A DNA stretch of 64,000 bases from assembly GCF_006874465.1 (NCBI RefSeq), contig NZ_VIRL01000007.1:230964-294963 (forward strand). The letters are read 5' to 3'. Under the pieces are notes generated by a model, which was not told the origin of the DNA, made no database searches, and saw only the letters and a list, made by a program, of their open reading frames with translations. The stretch comes from Microbispora bryophytorum (GTDB taxonomy: Bacteria > Actinomycetota > Actinomycetes > Streptosporangiales > Streptosporangiaceae). Both the position numbers and the translations under genes were made by a program. Below, in pieces: positions 33,402 through 43,000 of the stretch. The first letter of the stretch is position 1. Every line of letters begins with the position of its first letter.

Positions 33402-35906
33402 ATGCGACTACCGCGACGACTGCTGAGCGCGAGCACGGCGACCGCACTGGCCGGCGCCCTGCTGGCCGTCACCTCGACCTCCGCCCCCGTCGCGGCCGCC
33501 TCCTTCAACTACGGGGAGGCGCTGCAGAAGTCGTTCCTGTTCTACGAGGCGCAGGAGTCGGGACACCTCCCGTCCACCAACCGGGTGACCTGGCGGGCCG
33601 ACTCGACGGTCAACGACGGCAAGTCCGCCGGGGTGGACCTGTCGGGCGGCTTCTACGACGCGGGCGACCACGTGAAGTTCGGCTTCCCGATGGCGGCCAT
33701 GACCACGACGCTGGCCTGGGGCGGCGCGGACTACCGGGCGTCCTACGAGCGCTCGGGCCAGCTGCCGTACCTGCTGAACACGCTCCGGCAGTCGAACGAC
33801 TACTTCATCAACGCCCACCCCGAGCCGAACGTCCTGTACGTCCAGGTCGGCGACGGCGGCGAGGACCACTCCTACTGGGGGGCGCCGGAGACCGTCGAGG
33901 CCAAGGGCCACAAGCGGCCGGTCTACAAGATCACCGCGTCGTGCCCGGGCACCGACGTCGCCGCCGAGACCGCCGCCGCGATGGCCGCCTCGTCCATCGT
34001 CTTCCGGCCGACCGACCCGTCGTACGCCGACACGCTACTCACCCACGCCAGGCAGCTGTTCACGTTCGCCGACTCGACCAAGGGGACGAACGGCCGCGAC
34101 ACGGCGTACGTGAACTGCGTCAGCGCCGCCCAGGGGTTCTACAACTCCACGGGCGAGGGCGGGCAGGTCGAGGGCGCCACGAAGATGTACTGGGACGAGC
34201 TGGCCTGGGCCTCCGTCTGGCTCTACCGGGCCACCGGCACCGCGAGCTACCTCGACCGGGCGCGCGAGTTCTACCCGAAGATGGGCAGCCAGGAGGACCC
34301 GGGCAGCAACGGGCAGCAGGTGCCGGTCTTCAACTTCGGCTTCGGCTGGAACGACAAGCAGTACGCCGTCTACGAGCAGATGGCCGAGCTGACCGGCGAG
34401 CAGACCTACAAGAACGACGTCCAGCGCTACCTCGACTACTGGACGGTCGGATACAAGGGCAAGAAGGGCACGGTCACGCCCGGCGGCCTCGCCTACATCT
34501 TCTACTGGGCCTCGCTGCGCATGGCCGCCAACACCGCCTTCGTCGCGATGAGGTACGCCGACTTCCTCGGCTCCGGCGACTCGCTCTACGCGCGCTACCA
34601 CGACTTCGGCAAACGACAGGTCGACTACGCGCTCGGCGACAATCCCCGCCACTCCAGCTACATGATCGGGTTCGGGACGAACCCGCCGCGCAACCCGCAC
34701 CACCGCGGCGCGCACGGCTCCTGGACCAACGCCGGTCCCGACGGCGAGCCCACCGTCAGCAGGCACGTCCTCTACGGCGCCCTCGTGGGCGGCCCGGACG
34801 GCGCCGACGCCTACACCGACAGCCGCGGCGACTACGTGAAGAACGAGGTCGCACTCGACTTCAACTCCGGAATCACCAGCTCGCTCGCCGTCCTCTACGG
34901 CGAGTACGGCGGCTCGCCCCTGGCCACGCTGCCGCGCGAGACCCCCGACGGCCCGGAGTTCTATCTGGAGCCGACCATCACCCACACGAGCCGGGAGACG
35001 GCGGCCAAGACGTTCGTCATCAACAAGTCGGCCTGGCCGGCGACCGTGCTCGACAAGGCGAAGTTCCGCTACTACTTCACCCTGGACGGCTCGACCACGG
35101 CGAGCCAGGTCACGGTGAGCACGTCCTACACGCAGTGCAAGCAGCCGACCGGGCCGCACCTGCTGGAGGGCCGCACCTACTACGCCGAGGTCGACTGCAC
35201 CGGGACGCTCATCTTCCCCGGCGGCCAGTCGGAGTTCCGCCGCGAGGTGCAGCTGCGCATCGGCGTGGCCGACGGCGCGACGTGGGACCCGTCCAACGAC
35301 TGGTCGGCCAAGGGCGCGGACCACATGACCCTGTACGGCAACGACGGCCGCCTCATCTGGGGCACGTCACCCGGCGCCGAGCCCTCGCCCAGCCCCAGCG
35401 TCTCCCCGTCCGCGTCGCCGTCGCCATCACCCAGCCCGTCGCCGTCGCCGTCCGCGTCACCCTCGCCGTCGCCGTCGCCCAGCCCGTCGGCTTCGCCTTC
35501 GCCCAGCCCATCGCCGTCCCCCTCGCCGTCCCCCAGACCCTCGCCCAGCCCGTCCCCCTCGCCGAGTCCGTCGCCGTCGCCCTCGGCCGGCGCCGGCTGC
35601 ACGGTGACGTACGCGCCCAACGACTGGGGCGGCGGGTTCACCGCGACCGTCACGATCGCCAACACCGGCACCACCGCGATCAACGGCTGGACCCTGAAGT
35701 TCGCCTTCTCCGGCAACCAGAAGATCAGCCCGCCCGGCTGGTCGGCCACCTGGACCCAGACCGGAGCCAACGTGACGGCCGCCGGCTTCGACTGGAACAG
35801 GACCATCAACCCCGGACAGTCCGTCCAGATCGGCTTCCAGGGCACCTACAGCGGCGCCAACCCCAGCCCGGCCGCCTTCACCCTCAACGGCACCACCTGC
35901 TCCTGA
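33402..35906 (+). CDS. secreted GH9 endoglucanase, GH9-CBM3c-CBM2
   Basis: 834-residue exported cellulase. A signal peptide (residues 1 to about 33, ending near VAAA) precedes the GH9 (alpha/alpha)6 barrel: FNYGEALQKSFLFYEAQESG, catalytic-Asp block GGFYDAGDHVKFGFP near residue 85, GDNPRHSSYMIGFG, and the general-acid Glu in KNEVALDFNSG near 482. A CBM3c follows (about 515-655), then a Pro/Ser linker of roughly 70 residues, and a CBM2 (about 732-834) with NDWGGGFTATVTIANTG and Cys at each end. This order without FnIII marks a theme-B GH9, often a processive endoglucanase. ATG 33402 has GAGGGG upstream. It is a tandem paralogue of the next gene. Confidence 0.95.
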   Translation: MRLPRRLLSASTATALAGALLAVTSTSAPVAAASFNYGEALQKSFLFYEAQESGHLPSTNRVTWRADSTVNDGKSAGVDLSGGFYDAGDHVKFGFPMAAMTTTLAWGGADYRASYERSGQLPYLLNTLRQSNDYFINAHPEPNVLYVQVGDGGEDHSYWGAPETVEAKGHKRPVYKITASCPGTDVAAETAAAMAASSIVFRPTDPSYADTLLTHARQLFTFADSTKGTNGRDTAYVNCVSAAQGFYNSTGEGGQVEGATKMYWDELAWASVWLYRATGTASYLDRAREFYPKMGSQEDPGSNGQQVPVFNFGFGWNDKQYAVYEQMAELTGEQTYKNDVQRYLDYWTVGYKGKKGTVTPGGLAYIFYWASLRMAANTAFVAMRYADFLGSGDSLYARYHDFGKRQVDYALGDNPRHSSYMIGFGTNPPRNPHHRGAHGSWTNAGPDGEPTVSRHVLYGALVGGPDGADAYTDSRGDYVKNEVALDFNSGITSSLAVLYGEYGGSPLATLPRETPDGPEFYLEPTITHTSRETAAKTFVINKSAWPATVLDKAKFRYYFTLDGSTTASQVTVSTSYTQCKQPTGPHLLEGRTYYAEVDCTGTLIFPGGQSEFRREVQLRIGVADGATWDPSNDWSAKGADHMTLYGNDGRLIWGTSPGAEPSPSPSVSPSASPSPSPSPSPSPSASPSPSPSPSPSASPSPSPSPSPSPSPRPSPSPSPSPSPSPSPSAGAGCTVTYAPNDWGGGFTATVTIANTGTTAINGWTLKFAFSGNQKISPPGWSATWTQTGANVTAAGFDWNRTINPGQSVQIGFQGTYSGANPSPAAFTLNGTTCS

Positions 35907-35919
35907 GATGAGGCCCCCG

Positions 35920-38682
35920 ATGAGACTCCTGTCCCTGGGCGGGGTGGCCGCAGTGCTGGCCGCCCTGCTCGTCCCGGGCCCGGCGCCCGCTCAAGCGGCG
36001 AGCTCGTACAACTACACCGAGGCTCTGCAGAAGTCGATCTACTTCTACGAGGCGCAGCAGTCCGGTAAGAAGCCCGCCTGGAACCGGGTGGAGTGGCGCG
36101 GCGACCGCACGCTGAACGACGGAAAGTCCGCCGGAGTGGACCTGTCCGGCGGCTGGTACGACGCGGGCGACCACGTCAAGTTCGGCTTCCCGATGGCGTT
36201 CACCACGACCATGCTGGCCTGGGGGCTGGTCGAGAACCGCACCGGCTACGGCACCCAGCTCACGCCCATGCTGAACAACCTCAAGTGGGCCACCGACTAC
36301 CTGATCGCCGCCCATCCCGAGCCGGAGACGTTGTACGTCCAGGTGGGCGACGGCAGCGTGGACCACGCGTACTGGGGTCCGCCCGAGGTGATCGACATCA
36401 AGGGCATGGCGCGGCCGGTCTACAAGATCACCCCGTCGTGCAAGGGCACCGACGTCGTCGCCGAGACGGCCGCCGCGATGGCGGCCTCCTCGATGGCCTT
36501 CCGCGCGGCCGATCCGTCGTACGCGGACACGCTGCTGACCCACGCCAGGCAACTGTTCACGTTCGCCGACACGACCAAGGGCTCCAACGGTCAGGACACG
36601 GCGTACACGAGTTGCGTGCCAGGCATCTCCGGCTACTACAACTCGACCTGGGAGGGCGGCTCCGACCACCCGGGCGCGACCAAGATGTACTGGGACGAGC
36701 TGGCCTGGGCGGCCGTGTGGCTCTACCGGGCCACCGGCACCGGGAGTTACCTGGACAAGGCCCGCGAGTTCTACCCGAAGATGGGCAGCGAGCCCGACGT
36801 GGGCCAGGGCGCGGGCGGGACCATGGTGCCCGCCTACACCTTCGGCCTCGGCTGGAACGACAAGCAGTACGGCGTCTACGCCCTGATGGCCGCGCTGACG
36901 GGCGAGCAGACGTACAAGGACGACGTCCAGCGCTACCTCGACTACTGGACGGTCGGATACAAGGGCAAGAAGGGACCGGTCACCCCCGGCGGCCTGGCGT
37001 ACGTCTTCAACTGGGCGTCGCTGCGCATGGCGCTGAACACCGCCTGGGTGGCCCTCGTCTACGCCGACCACCTCGGGCCCGATGACCCGCTCTACGCCCG
37101 CTATCACGACTTCGCCAAGCGGCAGGTCGACTACGCCCTCGGGGACAATCCCCGCCACTCCAGCTACATGGTCGGCTTCGGGACCAACCCGCCCACACAC
37201 GTCCACCACCGCGCGGCCAGCGGACAGTATCTCGGCTACATGAGCGACACCGCCGGCCCGAACCTGCACGTCCTGTACGGCGCGCTCGCCGGCGGCCCGG
37301 ACCAGACCGACGCCTACACCGACAGCCGTACGGACTACGTCCGCAACGAGGTCGCCATCGACTACAACTCCGGCATCACCAACGTGCTCGCGCGGTTCGC
37401 CGAGGAGTACGGCGGGACACCGGTGGCGGGCTTCCCCGCCCCCGAGGAGAAGTACGAGGAGATCCGCGCCGAGATCGGCAACGTCTACACCGGCGTGGAC
37501 GGCACCTCCATGACCGTCACCATCACCAACACGTCGAACTGGCCGCCGCGCGTCCTCCAGTCGGGCAAGGCGCGTTACTACTTCACGCTCGACGGCTCCA
37601 CCTCGATCTCCCAGGTGAAGGTGACCGGCGGCGACAGCAACGGCTGCGCGGTCAGCGGGCCGTCGTCCGCCGGGGACCGCACCTACTACGCGGAGGTGGA
37701 CTGCACCGGCAAGCCGATCTACCCCGGCGACGCCCAGCTTTACAAGCGGGGCACGCAGCTGCGGATCTCGGTGCCGAACGGCGCGACCTGGGACCCGTCC
37801 AACGACTGGTCGGCGTCGGCGGCGTCGCACGTGCCGGTGTACGACGGGAACACGCTGGTGTGGGGCACGCCGCCCGGCGGCACGCCCAGCCCGTCCCCGT
37901 CCCCGTCGCCTTCTCCGTCCCCGTCCCCCTCGCGATCGCCGTCGCCCTCGCCTTCGCCGTCGTCTTCGGTGGACACCACGCCGCCGAGCGCGCCCACCGG
38001 GCTGTGGGTCTGCGGGGCGGACTTCGTCAACGCCGTCCCGATGTGCTGGACGGCCTCGACCGACGACACCGGGGTCACCGGCTACGACGTCTACATGAAG
38101 CAGGGCTCCGGCTTCGTCAAGATCGGCTCGTCCACGTCCACGCTGTACGTCGCGGACAAGCTGGTGGCCGGGACCAGCTACTCGTTCTACGTCGTGGCCC
38201 GGGACGCGGCCGGCAACACCAGCCAGCCCTCGGCCACGCTCACCGCGACCGCCCAGTCGGGCCTGCCCACTCCTTCGCCCAGCCCGTCCCGCTCGCCCAG
38301 CCCCTCTCCGTCTCCGTCTCCGTCTCCGTCTCCTTCGCCCAGCCCGTCTCCGTCTCCGTCGGCCGGTGGCGGGTGCAAGGTGACCTACGGGACCAGTGAC
38401 TGGGGCGGCGGCTTCACCGCGACCGTAACCATCGCCAACACCGGCACCACCGCGATCAACGGCTGGACCCTGAAGTTCGCCTTCCCCGGCACCCAGACGA
38501 TCACGCCGCCCGGCTGGTCGGCCACCTGGACCCAGTCCGGAGCCAACGTCACCGCCACCAGCCTCGACTGGAACAAGGCCATCAACGCCGGCCAGTCCAT
38601 CCAGATCGGCTTCAACGGCGCCTACACCGGCAGCAACCCCAAACCCACCGCCTTCACCCTCAACGGCACCACCTGCTCCTGA
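35920..38682 (+). CDS. secreted GH9 endoglucanase, GH9-CBM3c-FnIII-CBM2
   Basis: 920-residue paralogue of the preceding enzyme. Signal peptide ending PAPAQAA, GH9 domain with GGWYDAGDHVKFGFP near 80 and NEVAIDYNSGI near 485, CBM3c (about 507-650), Ser/Pro linker, one FnIII module (about 684-782; TTPPSAPTGLWVCG ... FYVVARDAAGNTS), second Ser/Pro linker, and CBM2 (about 815-920). This is the domain order of the well-studied processive endoglucanase Cel9A of Thermobifida fusca. ATG 35920 is preferred over ATG 35908 because GAGG lies six bases before it. Only 13 bp separate it from the first cellulase gene, so the two are one transcription unit. Confidence 0.95.
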   Translation: MRLLSLGGVAAVLAALLVPGPAPAQAASSYNYTEALQKSIYFYEAQQSGKKPAWNRVEWRGDRTLNDGKSAGVDLSGGWYDAGDHVKFGFPMAFTTTMLAWGLVENRTGYGTQLTPMLNNLKWATDYLIAAHPEPETLYVQVGDGSVDHAYWGPPEVIDIKGMARPVYKITPSCKGTDVVAETAAAMAASSMAFRAADPSYADTLLTHARQLFTFADTTKGSNGQDTAYTSCVPGISGYYNSTWEGGSDHPGATKMYWDELAWAAVWLYRATGTGSYLDKAREFYPKMGSEPDVGQGAGGTMVPAYTFGLGWNDKQYGVYALMAALTGEQTYKDDVQRYLDYWTVGYKGKKGPVTPGGLAYVFNWASLRMALNTAWVALVYADHLGPDDPLYARYHDFAKRQVDYALGDNPRHSSYMVGFGTNPPTHVHHRAASGQYLGYMSDTAGPNLHVLYGALAGGPDQTDAYTDSRTDYVRNEVAIDYNSGITNVLARFAEEYGGTPVAGFPAPEEKYEEIRAEIGNVYTGVDGTSMTVTITNTSNWPPRVLQSGKARYYFTLDGSTSISQVKVTGGDSNGCAVSGPSSAGDRTYYAEVDCTGKPIYPGDAQLYKRGTQLRISVPNGATWDPSNDWSASAASHVPVYDGNTLVWGTPPGGTPSPSPSPSPSPSPSPSRSPSPSPSPSSSVDTTPPSAPTGLWVCGADFVNAVPMCWTASTDDTGVTGYDVYMKQGSGFVKIGSSTSTLYVADKLVAGTSYSFYVVARDAAGNTSQPSATLTATAQSGLPTPSPSPSRSPSPSPSPSPSPSPSPSPSPSPSAGGGCKVTYGTSDWGGGFTATVTIANTGTTAINGWTLKFAFPGTQTITPPGWSATWTQSGANVTATSLDWNKAINAGQSIQIGFNGAYTGSNPKPTAFTLNGTTCS

Positions 38683-38691
38683 TCCCGCCGA

Positions 38692-38723
38692 CGGCCCGGC
38701 GCGTCCCCCGATGCGCCGGGCCG
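38692..38723 (+). terminator. 11-bp perfect stem-loop after the second cellulase gene
   Basis: CGGCCCGGCGC (38692-38702) pairs exactly with 38713-38723 across a ten-base loop. It lies in the 64-bp gap before the FnIII-CBM2 gene and can act as a partial terminator or as an mRNA-stabilising element that lowers expression of that gene relative to the cellulases. No T-tract. Confidence 0.6.
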
Positions 38724-38746
38724 CCCCAATCGGAAAGGTGAACCAC

Positions 38747-40219
38747 ATGCCCGTCAAGGGTCTCCGTCCGGTCGCAGTGATCCTTGGCGCCGGCCTCGCG
38801 CTCGCCGCGTCCGCCGCGCCTGCCGCGGGCACCACATACACCAGGGACACCACGGACACCACCCCGCCCAGCGCGCCCGGAACGCTGTTCCACTGCCCGC
38901 TGCCCGGCGCGCCCGGGTCGGGCCTCGGCGTCGGCGTGTCGCTGTGCTGGGGCGCCGCTACCGACGACGTCGGGGTGACCGGCTACGACGTCCAGATCAA
39001 GCAGGACGGCGTCTTCACGGCCGTCCGTACGACGACCGGCACGGGCTCCATCGTCAGCGACCTCACCCTTGGGCAGTTGTACACGTTCCGGGTCATCGCC
39101 AGGGACGCGGCCGGGAACGCCGGCCCGCCGTCCAACGAGGTGACGCAGGCCGCGAACTATCTCAGCGGCATGTCGCCGTCCGCTCCCCCGCCCAGCCCGT
39201 CGCCGATCGACCGGACCCCACCCACCCGTCCGGAGGGGCCGGGGCCGTACAGCGTCTACATCAACGGAGCGGCGGGCCTGACCTGGACCCGCTCCACCGA
39301 CAACGTGGCGGTCTCCGGCTACGACGTGTACGCCTGGATCGACGGCGCCTTCAGCAAGGTGCCGGCCCAGGTCTCCGCGCTGGCCGACGACAAGGTCCTC
39401 GCGATCGTGGGCGACCTCACCCCCGGACGCGACTACCTGTTCTACGTGGTGGCGAAGGACGCCGCGGGCAACCTCAGCGCGCCCTCCGACCTGGTCCGCC
39501 AGCGGGCCATGGTCGAACCCCCCGGCGCCAGCCCGAGCCCCGGGACCGACACCACTCCGCCCGGCACCCCGACCGGGATGGCGTCCGTGAGCGGGATGTC
39601 CATTCCCGGCGGAGTCTTCCTCGCCTGGTACGGCGTCAGCGACGACAGCGGGGTCCCGCCCAAGTACGACCTCTTCCGGCGGACCGACCACGGCTACGCC
39701 TACGAGGGCGAGAACGGCCTCCCCCGCGACATCGTCTCCGGCCTGGAAGGCGGCCAGTCGTACACCTTCCAGGTCGTCGCCCGCGACGCCGCCGGCAACC
39801 TGAGCAACCCCTCCGCGCCGTACACCGCCGTCGCGCAGCCCAACGCAACGTCCTCACCCAGCCCGTCGCCGTCCCCCAGCCCGTCGTCGTCCCCGTCCTC
39901 CGATATCGCGTGCAAGGTCACGTACGCGCCCACCACCTGGGGCGGCGGGTTCACCGCCACTGTCACGATCACCAACACCGGCACCGCGGCCATCGCCGGA
40001 TGGAAGCTCGGCTTCAGCTTCCCGCTCGCATCGCAGCGGGTCACCAACGGATGGTCGGCCGTCTGGACCCAATCCGGCGCCGCTGTCACGGCCGAGAACT
40101 ACGAATGGAACAAGACGCTCAAGCCGGGTCAGTCGCTGTACCTCGGCTTCAACGGCGCCTACACCGGCGCAAACCCCACGCCCGCCGCCTTCACCCTCAA
40201 CGGCACTACCTGCTCCTGA
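38747..40219 (+). CDS. secreted non-catalytic protein, three FnIII modules and CBM2
   Basis: 490 residues. Signal peptide to about residue 28 (AVILGAGLALAASAAPAAG), then three FnIII modules (about 40-137, 153-257 and 267-365, each starting with TPP and ending with an RDAAGN- or KDAAGN-type strand), a Ser/Pro linker, and a CBM2 (about 387-490; TTWGGGFTATVTITNTGT ... FTLNGTTCS). No glycoside-hydrolase, lytic-monooxygenase (no N-terminal His after the signal peptide) or esterase domain is present. It may bind cellulose at the cell or fibre surface or assist the two GH9 enzymes. ATG 38747 with GGAAAGG. Confidence 0.85.
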   Translation: MPVKGLRPVAVILGAGLALAASAAPAAGTTYTRDTTDTTPPSAPGTLFHCPLPGAPGSGLGVGVSLCWGAATDDVGVTGYDVQIKQDGVFTAVRTTTGTGSIVSDLTLGQLYTFRVIARDAAGNAGPPSNEVTQAANYLSGMSPSAPPPSPSPIDRTPPTRPEGPGPYSVYINGAAGLTWTRSTDNVAVSGYDVYAWIDGAFSKVPAQVSALADDKVLAIVGDLTPGRDYLFYVVAKDAAGNLSAPSDLVRQRAMVEPPGASPSPGTDTTPPGTPTGMASVSGMSIPGGVFLAWYGVSDDSGVPPKYDLFRRTDHGYAYEGENGLPRDIVSGLEGGQSYTFQVVARDAAGNLSNPSAPYTAVAQPNATSSPSPSPSPSPSSSPSSDIACKVTYAPTTWGGGFTATVTITNTGTAAIAGWKLGFSFPLASQRVTNGWSAVWTQSGAAVTAENYEWNKTLKPGQSLYLGFNGAYTGANPTPAAFTLNGTTCS

Positions 40220-40309
40220 GGCAGGGTGCGGGTGGGGCACCGGGCAACTATTCGTGCTCTGTGACGGAAGCGGCCAGGAAGGGCTCGCCGGGCCTGGGAA
40301 GATACGGGG

Positions 40310-41077
40310 ATGACCGACGCCCTGCCCGGACTTGAGCCCGGCGCCCAATCCCCCACGGCACCCGCGACATCCCCGCGGAGAGCGGCCGGATACGAGATCG
40401 AGGACGAGCTGCGCGCCGCGGGGGCGGTCCACATCGCGGGCGTGGACGAGGTCGGCCGCGGCGCGTGGGCGGGCCCGGTGGTGGTCTGCGCGGCCGTCAC
40501 CGCCTTCGGCCCGCCGCCCGAGCTGCCGGGACGCGGGGAGCGCACGGTCCGGCTGACCGACTCCAAGCTGCTCGGTCCGGCCCAGCGGGAGGCGTTCGCG
40601 GCGGTCCTGCCGGATTGGGTCACCTGCCACGCGTACGGCGCGGCCGGACCGGAGGAGATCGACGAGGTCGGCATGACCGAGGCGCTGCGCCGGGCCGCGT
40701 CCCGCGCGCTGGAGGCCCTGCCGCTGCGGCCCGACGTGGTGCTCCTCGACGGCGCGCACGACTTCCTCGGCCGGCCGTGGCGGGTGCGGTGCGAGGTCAA
40801 GGCCGACCAGCGGTCGGTGTCGGTGGCCGCCGCGTCGGTGCTGGCCAAGGTCCACCGCGACCGCATGATGGCGGAGCTCGGCGAGGCGCACCCGGCGTAC
40901 GGCTTCGCCGCCAACGCGGGCTACCCCTCCCCCGTTCACCAGCAGGCGCTGGCGGAGACGGGCCCGACCCCGCATCACCGGCTCTCGTGGTCGTATCTCG
41001 ACGACCTCCCCCGGTGGCGGCACCTGCGCAAACACCGCGACCCCCTCGCCGGCTCCGGTCAGATGACCCTCCTCTGA
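40310..41077 (+). CDS. rnhB: ribonuclease HII
   Basis: Removes ribonucleotides from DNA and RNA:DNA hybrids. Motif [14 protein letters not shown] carries two catalytic acids; [17 protein letters not shown] and the Asp in LLDGAHDFL complete the site. 255 residues with a poorly conserved 28-residue N-terminal extension; the ATG at 40310 is the first in frame. Confidence 0.95.
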   Translation: MTDALPGLEPGAQSPTAPATSPRRAAGYEIEDELRAAGAVHIAGVDEVGRGAWAGPVVVCAAVTAFGPPPELPGRGERTVRLTDSKLLGPAQREAFAAVLPDWVTCHAYGAAGPEEIDEVGMTEALRRAASRALEALPLRPDVVLLDGAHDFLGRPWRVRCEVKADQRSVSVAAASVLAKVHRDRMMAELGEAHPAYGFAANAGYPSPVHQQALAETGPTPHHRLSWSYLDDLPRWRHLRKHRDPLAGSGQMTLL

Positions 41078-41240
41078 CCGGCCTCGCCCCCGGCCCGACC
41101 CAGCCTCGACCCCGGCGTCGAGCAGGCCTGGCGGCAGTAGGCGAGGGTTCCTACGGGCTCGACGTCCAGATCGGGCCCAGCGCGTCGTAGCGTGGCGCGT
41201 CCCGCCTCTTTGTCAGAGGGGCCCGATAAGTTCTGGCGGC

Positions 41241-42236
41241 ATGGCTCGAACGACGCCGCCACACCCTGTCGACATTGCTGCTGTCTTCCCAGAGATCGCC
41301 CCGCTCGCCAGGACGGCCACACGCCTTCATCCGCGCCCTGGAACCCCAGGCCTGTACGACAGTTCGATCGGCGGCCCTCTGCTCTGGCCCTTCGACGAGC
41401 CCTGGCCGACGTGTGGCGATTCCCACGAGGACGCCGGGGGCTACTTCACCCGTCTCGACACCGAGCGGCGCCGAAGGCGCATCCTTTCTGCGGCTTGGGG
41501 ACGGACACGCAAGGGCGAGCGGCTCGCCATCACACCTGAGGAACAGGCCGAACTCGACGGTCTCGACGAGGACTACGCCGACCCCGACACGCCTGCCACC
41601 ATGCTGGGCGTCGCCCAGCTCTTCATGCGGGATGTGCCCGGCCTGGCAGGACCCGCCGGGGCTGACGTTCTCCAGATCCTGTGGTGTCCGCGCGACCACG
41701 AGCCCCACTACTCGCCCTCGCTGATGCTGCGCTGGCGGCGTTCGTCCGACGTGACCGACGTGCTTACCGACCAGCCCGAGCCCGAAGTGATGGAGTACGA
41801 CACGTATCTGCCCGTGCCCTGCGTTCTGCATCCCGAGCAGGTCGTCGAGTACCCCTACAAGGCCTTCCTGCCCAGTGATCTGAAAAAGCGGATCAGGCTA
41901 TGGGAGGAGGCCAGCGGGCATCGCTACTTCTACGATTTGTCCATCGCCGATGGCTGGAAGGTGGGCGGTTACGCGGCCTGGAACCTCACCGACCCCTACC
42001 CGATGCTCTGTGACGACTGCGGGGCCGACATGGACATGCTCGTGAAGATCGACGGCAGCGAGTGGGACGGGACTGAGCGCTGGCGGCCGTTGGAGGACGC
42101 CGGGCCCGAGAACGAGTTCCACGAACATCCGAACCGGTGGGAGCCGACGGGAATCACGATCGGCCGCGGGTATGCACTATGGATATTCACCTGCCCGGTC
42201 TCGTTCGACCATCCACATGGCGTGAGCATGCAATAA
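41241..42236 (+). CDS. DUF1963/YwqG-like protein
   Basis: 331 residues. Resemblance to the YwqG (DUF1963) group is seen in IGGPLLWPFDEPWPTC, LGVAQLFMRDVP and, near the C-terminus, GGYAAWNLTDPYPMLCDDCG with a Cys pair, followed by GYALWIFTCP. The function of the family is unsettled; several relatives sit beside toxins as putative immunity proteins, but no toxin gene is near here. The G+C content is a little below that of neighbouring genes. The start is ATG 41241 with a weak ribosome-binding site. Confidence 0.6.
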   Translation: MARTTPPHPVDIAAVFPEIAPLARTATRLHPRPGTPGLYDSSIGGPLLWPFDEPWPTCGDSHEDAGGYFTRLDTERRRRRILSAAWGRTRKGERLAITPEEQAELDGLDEDYADPDTPATMLGVAQLFMRDVPGLAGPAGADVLQILWCPRDHEPHYSPSLMLRWRRSSDVTDVLTDQPEPEVMEYDTYLPVPCVLHPEQVVEYPYKAFLPSDLKKRIRLWEEASGHRYFYDLSIADGWKVGGYAAWNLTDPYPMLCDDCGADMDMLVKIDGSEWDGTERWRPLEDAGPENEFHEHPNRWEPTGITIGRGYALWIFTCPVSFDHPHGVSMQ

Positions 42237-42358
42237 CGGATCCGCGCGACCTGATGTTGCACTGCTTGGGTATCGCTGCCGCGCCTGGGTGCGGGTGGCG
42301 CGGCGGCGAAGTTCTCAGCGGGCCGGCGGTTCGGGTGAAGTGGCCGCCGGCGGGCGGG

Positions 42359-42784
42359 TCAGGGACGGGCGGGCGGAGCGAGGTCGCCGGGGACCAGGCC
42401 CATGCCGTCGGGTACGGCGGCGGGGTCGGAACCGACGTGCAGCGGCCTGTTGTCCTTGTCGACGAAGACGACGCGGGGCTTGAGCGCCTTGACCTCCTCC
42501 TCGGCGACCAGCGCGTACGCGATGATGATCACAAGGTCGCCGACCGAGATGAGCCGGGCGGCGGCGCCGTTGATGCCGATGACGCCGGAGCCCGCCGGGC
42601 CCTCGATCACGTAGGTGGACAGGCGGTTGCCGTTGTCGATGTCGACGATGTCGACCTTCTCACCTTCGACGAGGTCGGCCTCGGCCATCAGGTCCGCGTC
42701 GATCGTCACCGAGCCGACGTAGTGCAGATCGGCCTGCGTGACGGTCGCGCGGTGGATCTTCGACTTCATCAGCGTGCGGAACAT
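42359..42784 (-). CDS. panD: aspartate 1-decarboxylase (pyruvoyl)
   Basis: Makes beta-alanine for pantothenate. The self-cleaving Gly-Ser is present in [11 protein letters not shown] (Gly24-Ser25), preceded by [20 protein letters not shown] and followed by [20 protein letters not shown]. 141 residues. It lies downstream of soxG on the same strand but 216 bp away across a repeat-rich gap, so it is probably transcribed separately. No other pantothenate gene is in the window. Confidence 0.96.
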   Translation of the reverse strand: MFRTLMKSKIHRATVTQADLHYVGSVTIDADLMAEADLVEGEKVDIVDIDNGNRLSTYVIEGPAGSGVIGINGAAARLISVGDLVIIIAYALVAEEEVKALKPRVVFVDKDNRPLHVGSDPAAVPDGMGLVPGDLAPPARP

Positions 42785-42905
42785 GATCTCCCACCGGGGT
42801 ACGGACGGCCCTCCTCACGAGCGTCCTCGATGGTACGTCACGGTCAGAAATGCCCGATCGTCGGCCTTCCACGACGGCGCGCGCCGGCCCGGCGAGGCCC
42901 GGCAA

Positions 42906-42981
42906 GGTGCGACGGCGGGCGGCGGCGGGCGGCGAGGTGCGACGGCAGGCGACAACGGGCGGCGGGGTGCGGCGGCGGGCG
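42906..42981 (-). repeat. 30-bp tandem repeat between panD and soxG
   Basis: Two full units (42906-42935 and 42936-42965) and a partial third, each starting GGTGCGACGG or GGTGCGGCGG. They lie 122 bp upstream of panD, between it and soxG, in its probable promoter region. The copy number may vary between strains. Confidence 0.7.
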
Positions 42982-43000
42982 GATGCTCGTGAGCAGCCGC

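Noticed and set aside
35380..35585. A repeat array resembling CRISPR
   Set aside because: It is the DNA of the Ser/Pro linker of a cellulase: irregular CCGTCG/CCCAGC units without spacers.
35884..38862. A 992-codon minus-strand frame opposite the cellulases
   Set aside because: Antisense shadow of the second GH9 gene and its Ser/Pro linkers; Val/Gly/Arg-rich with no domain.
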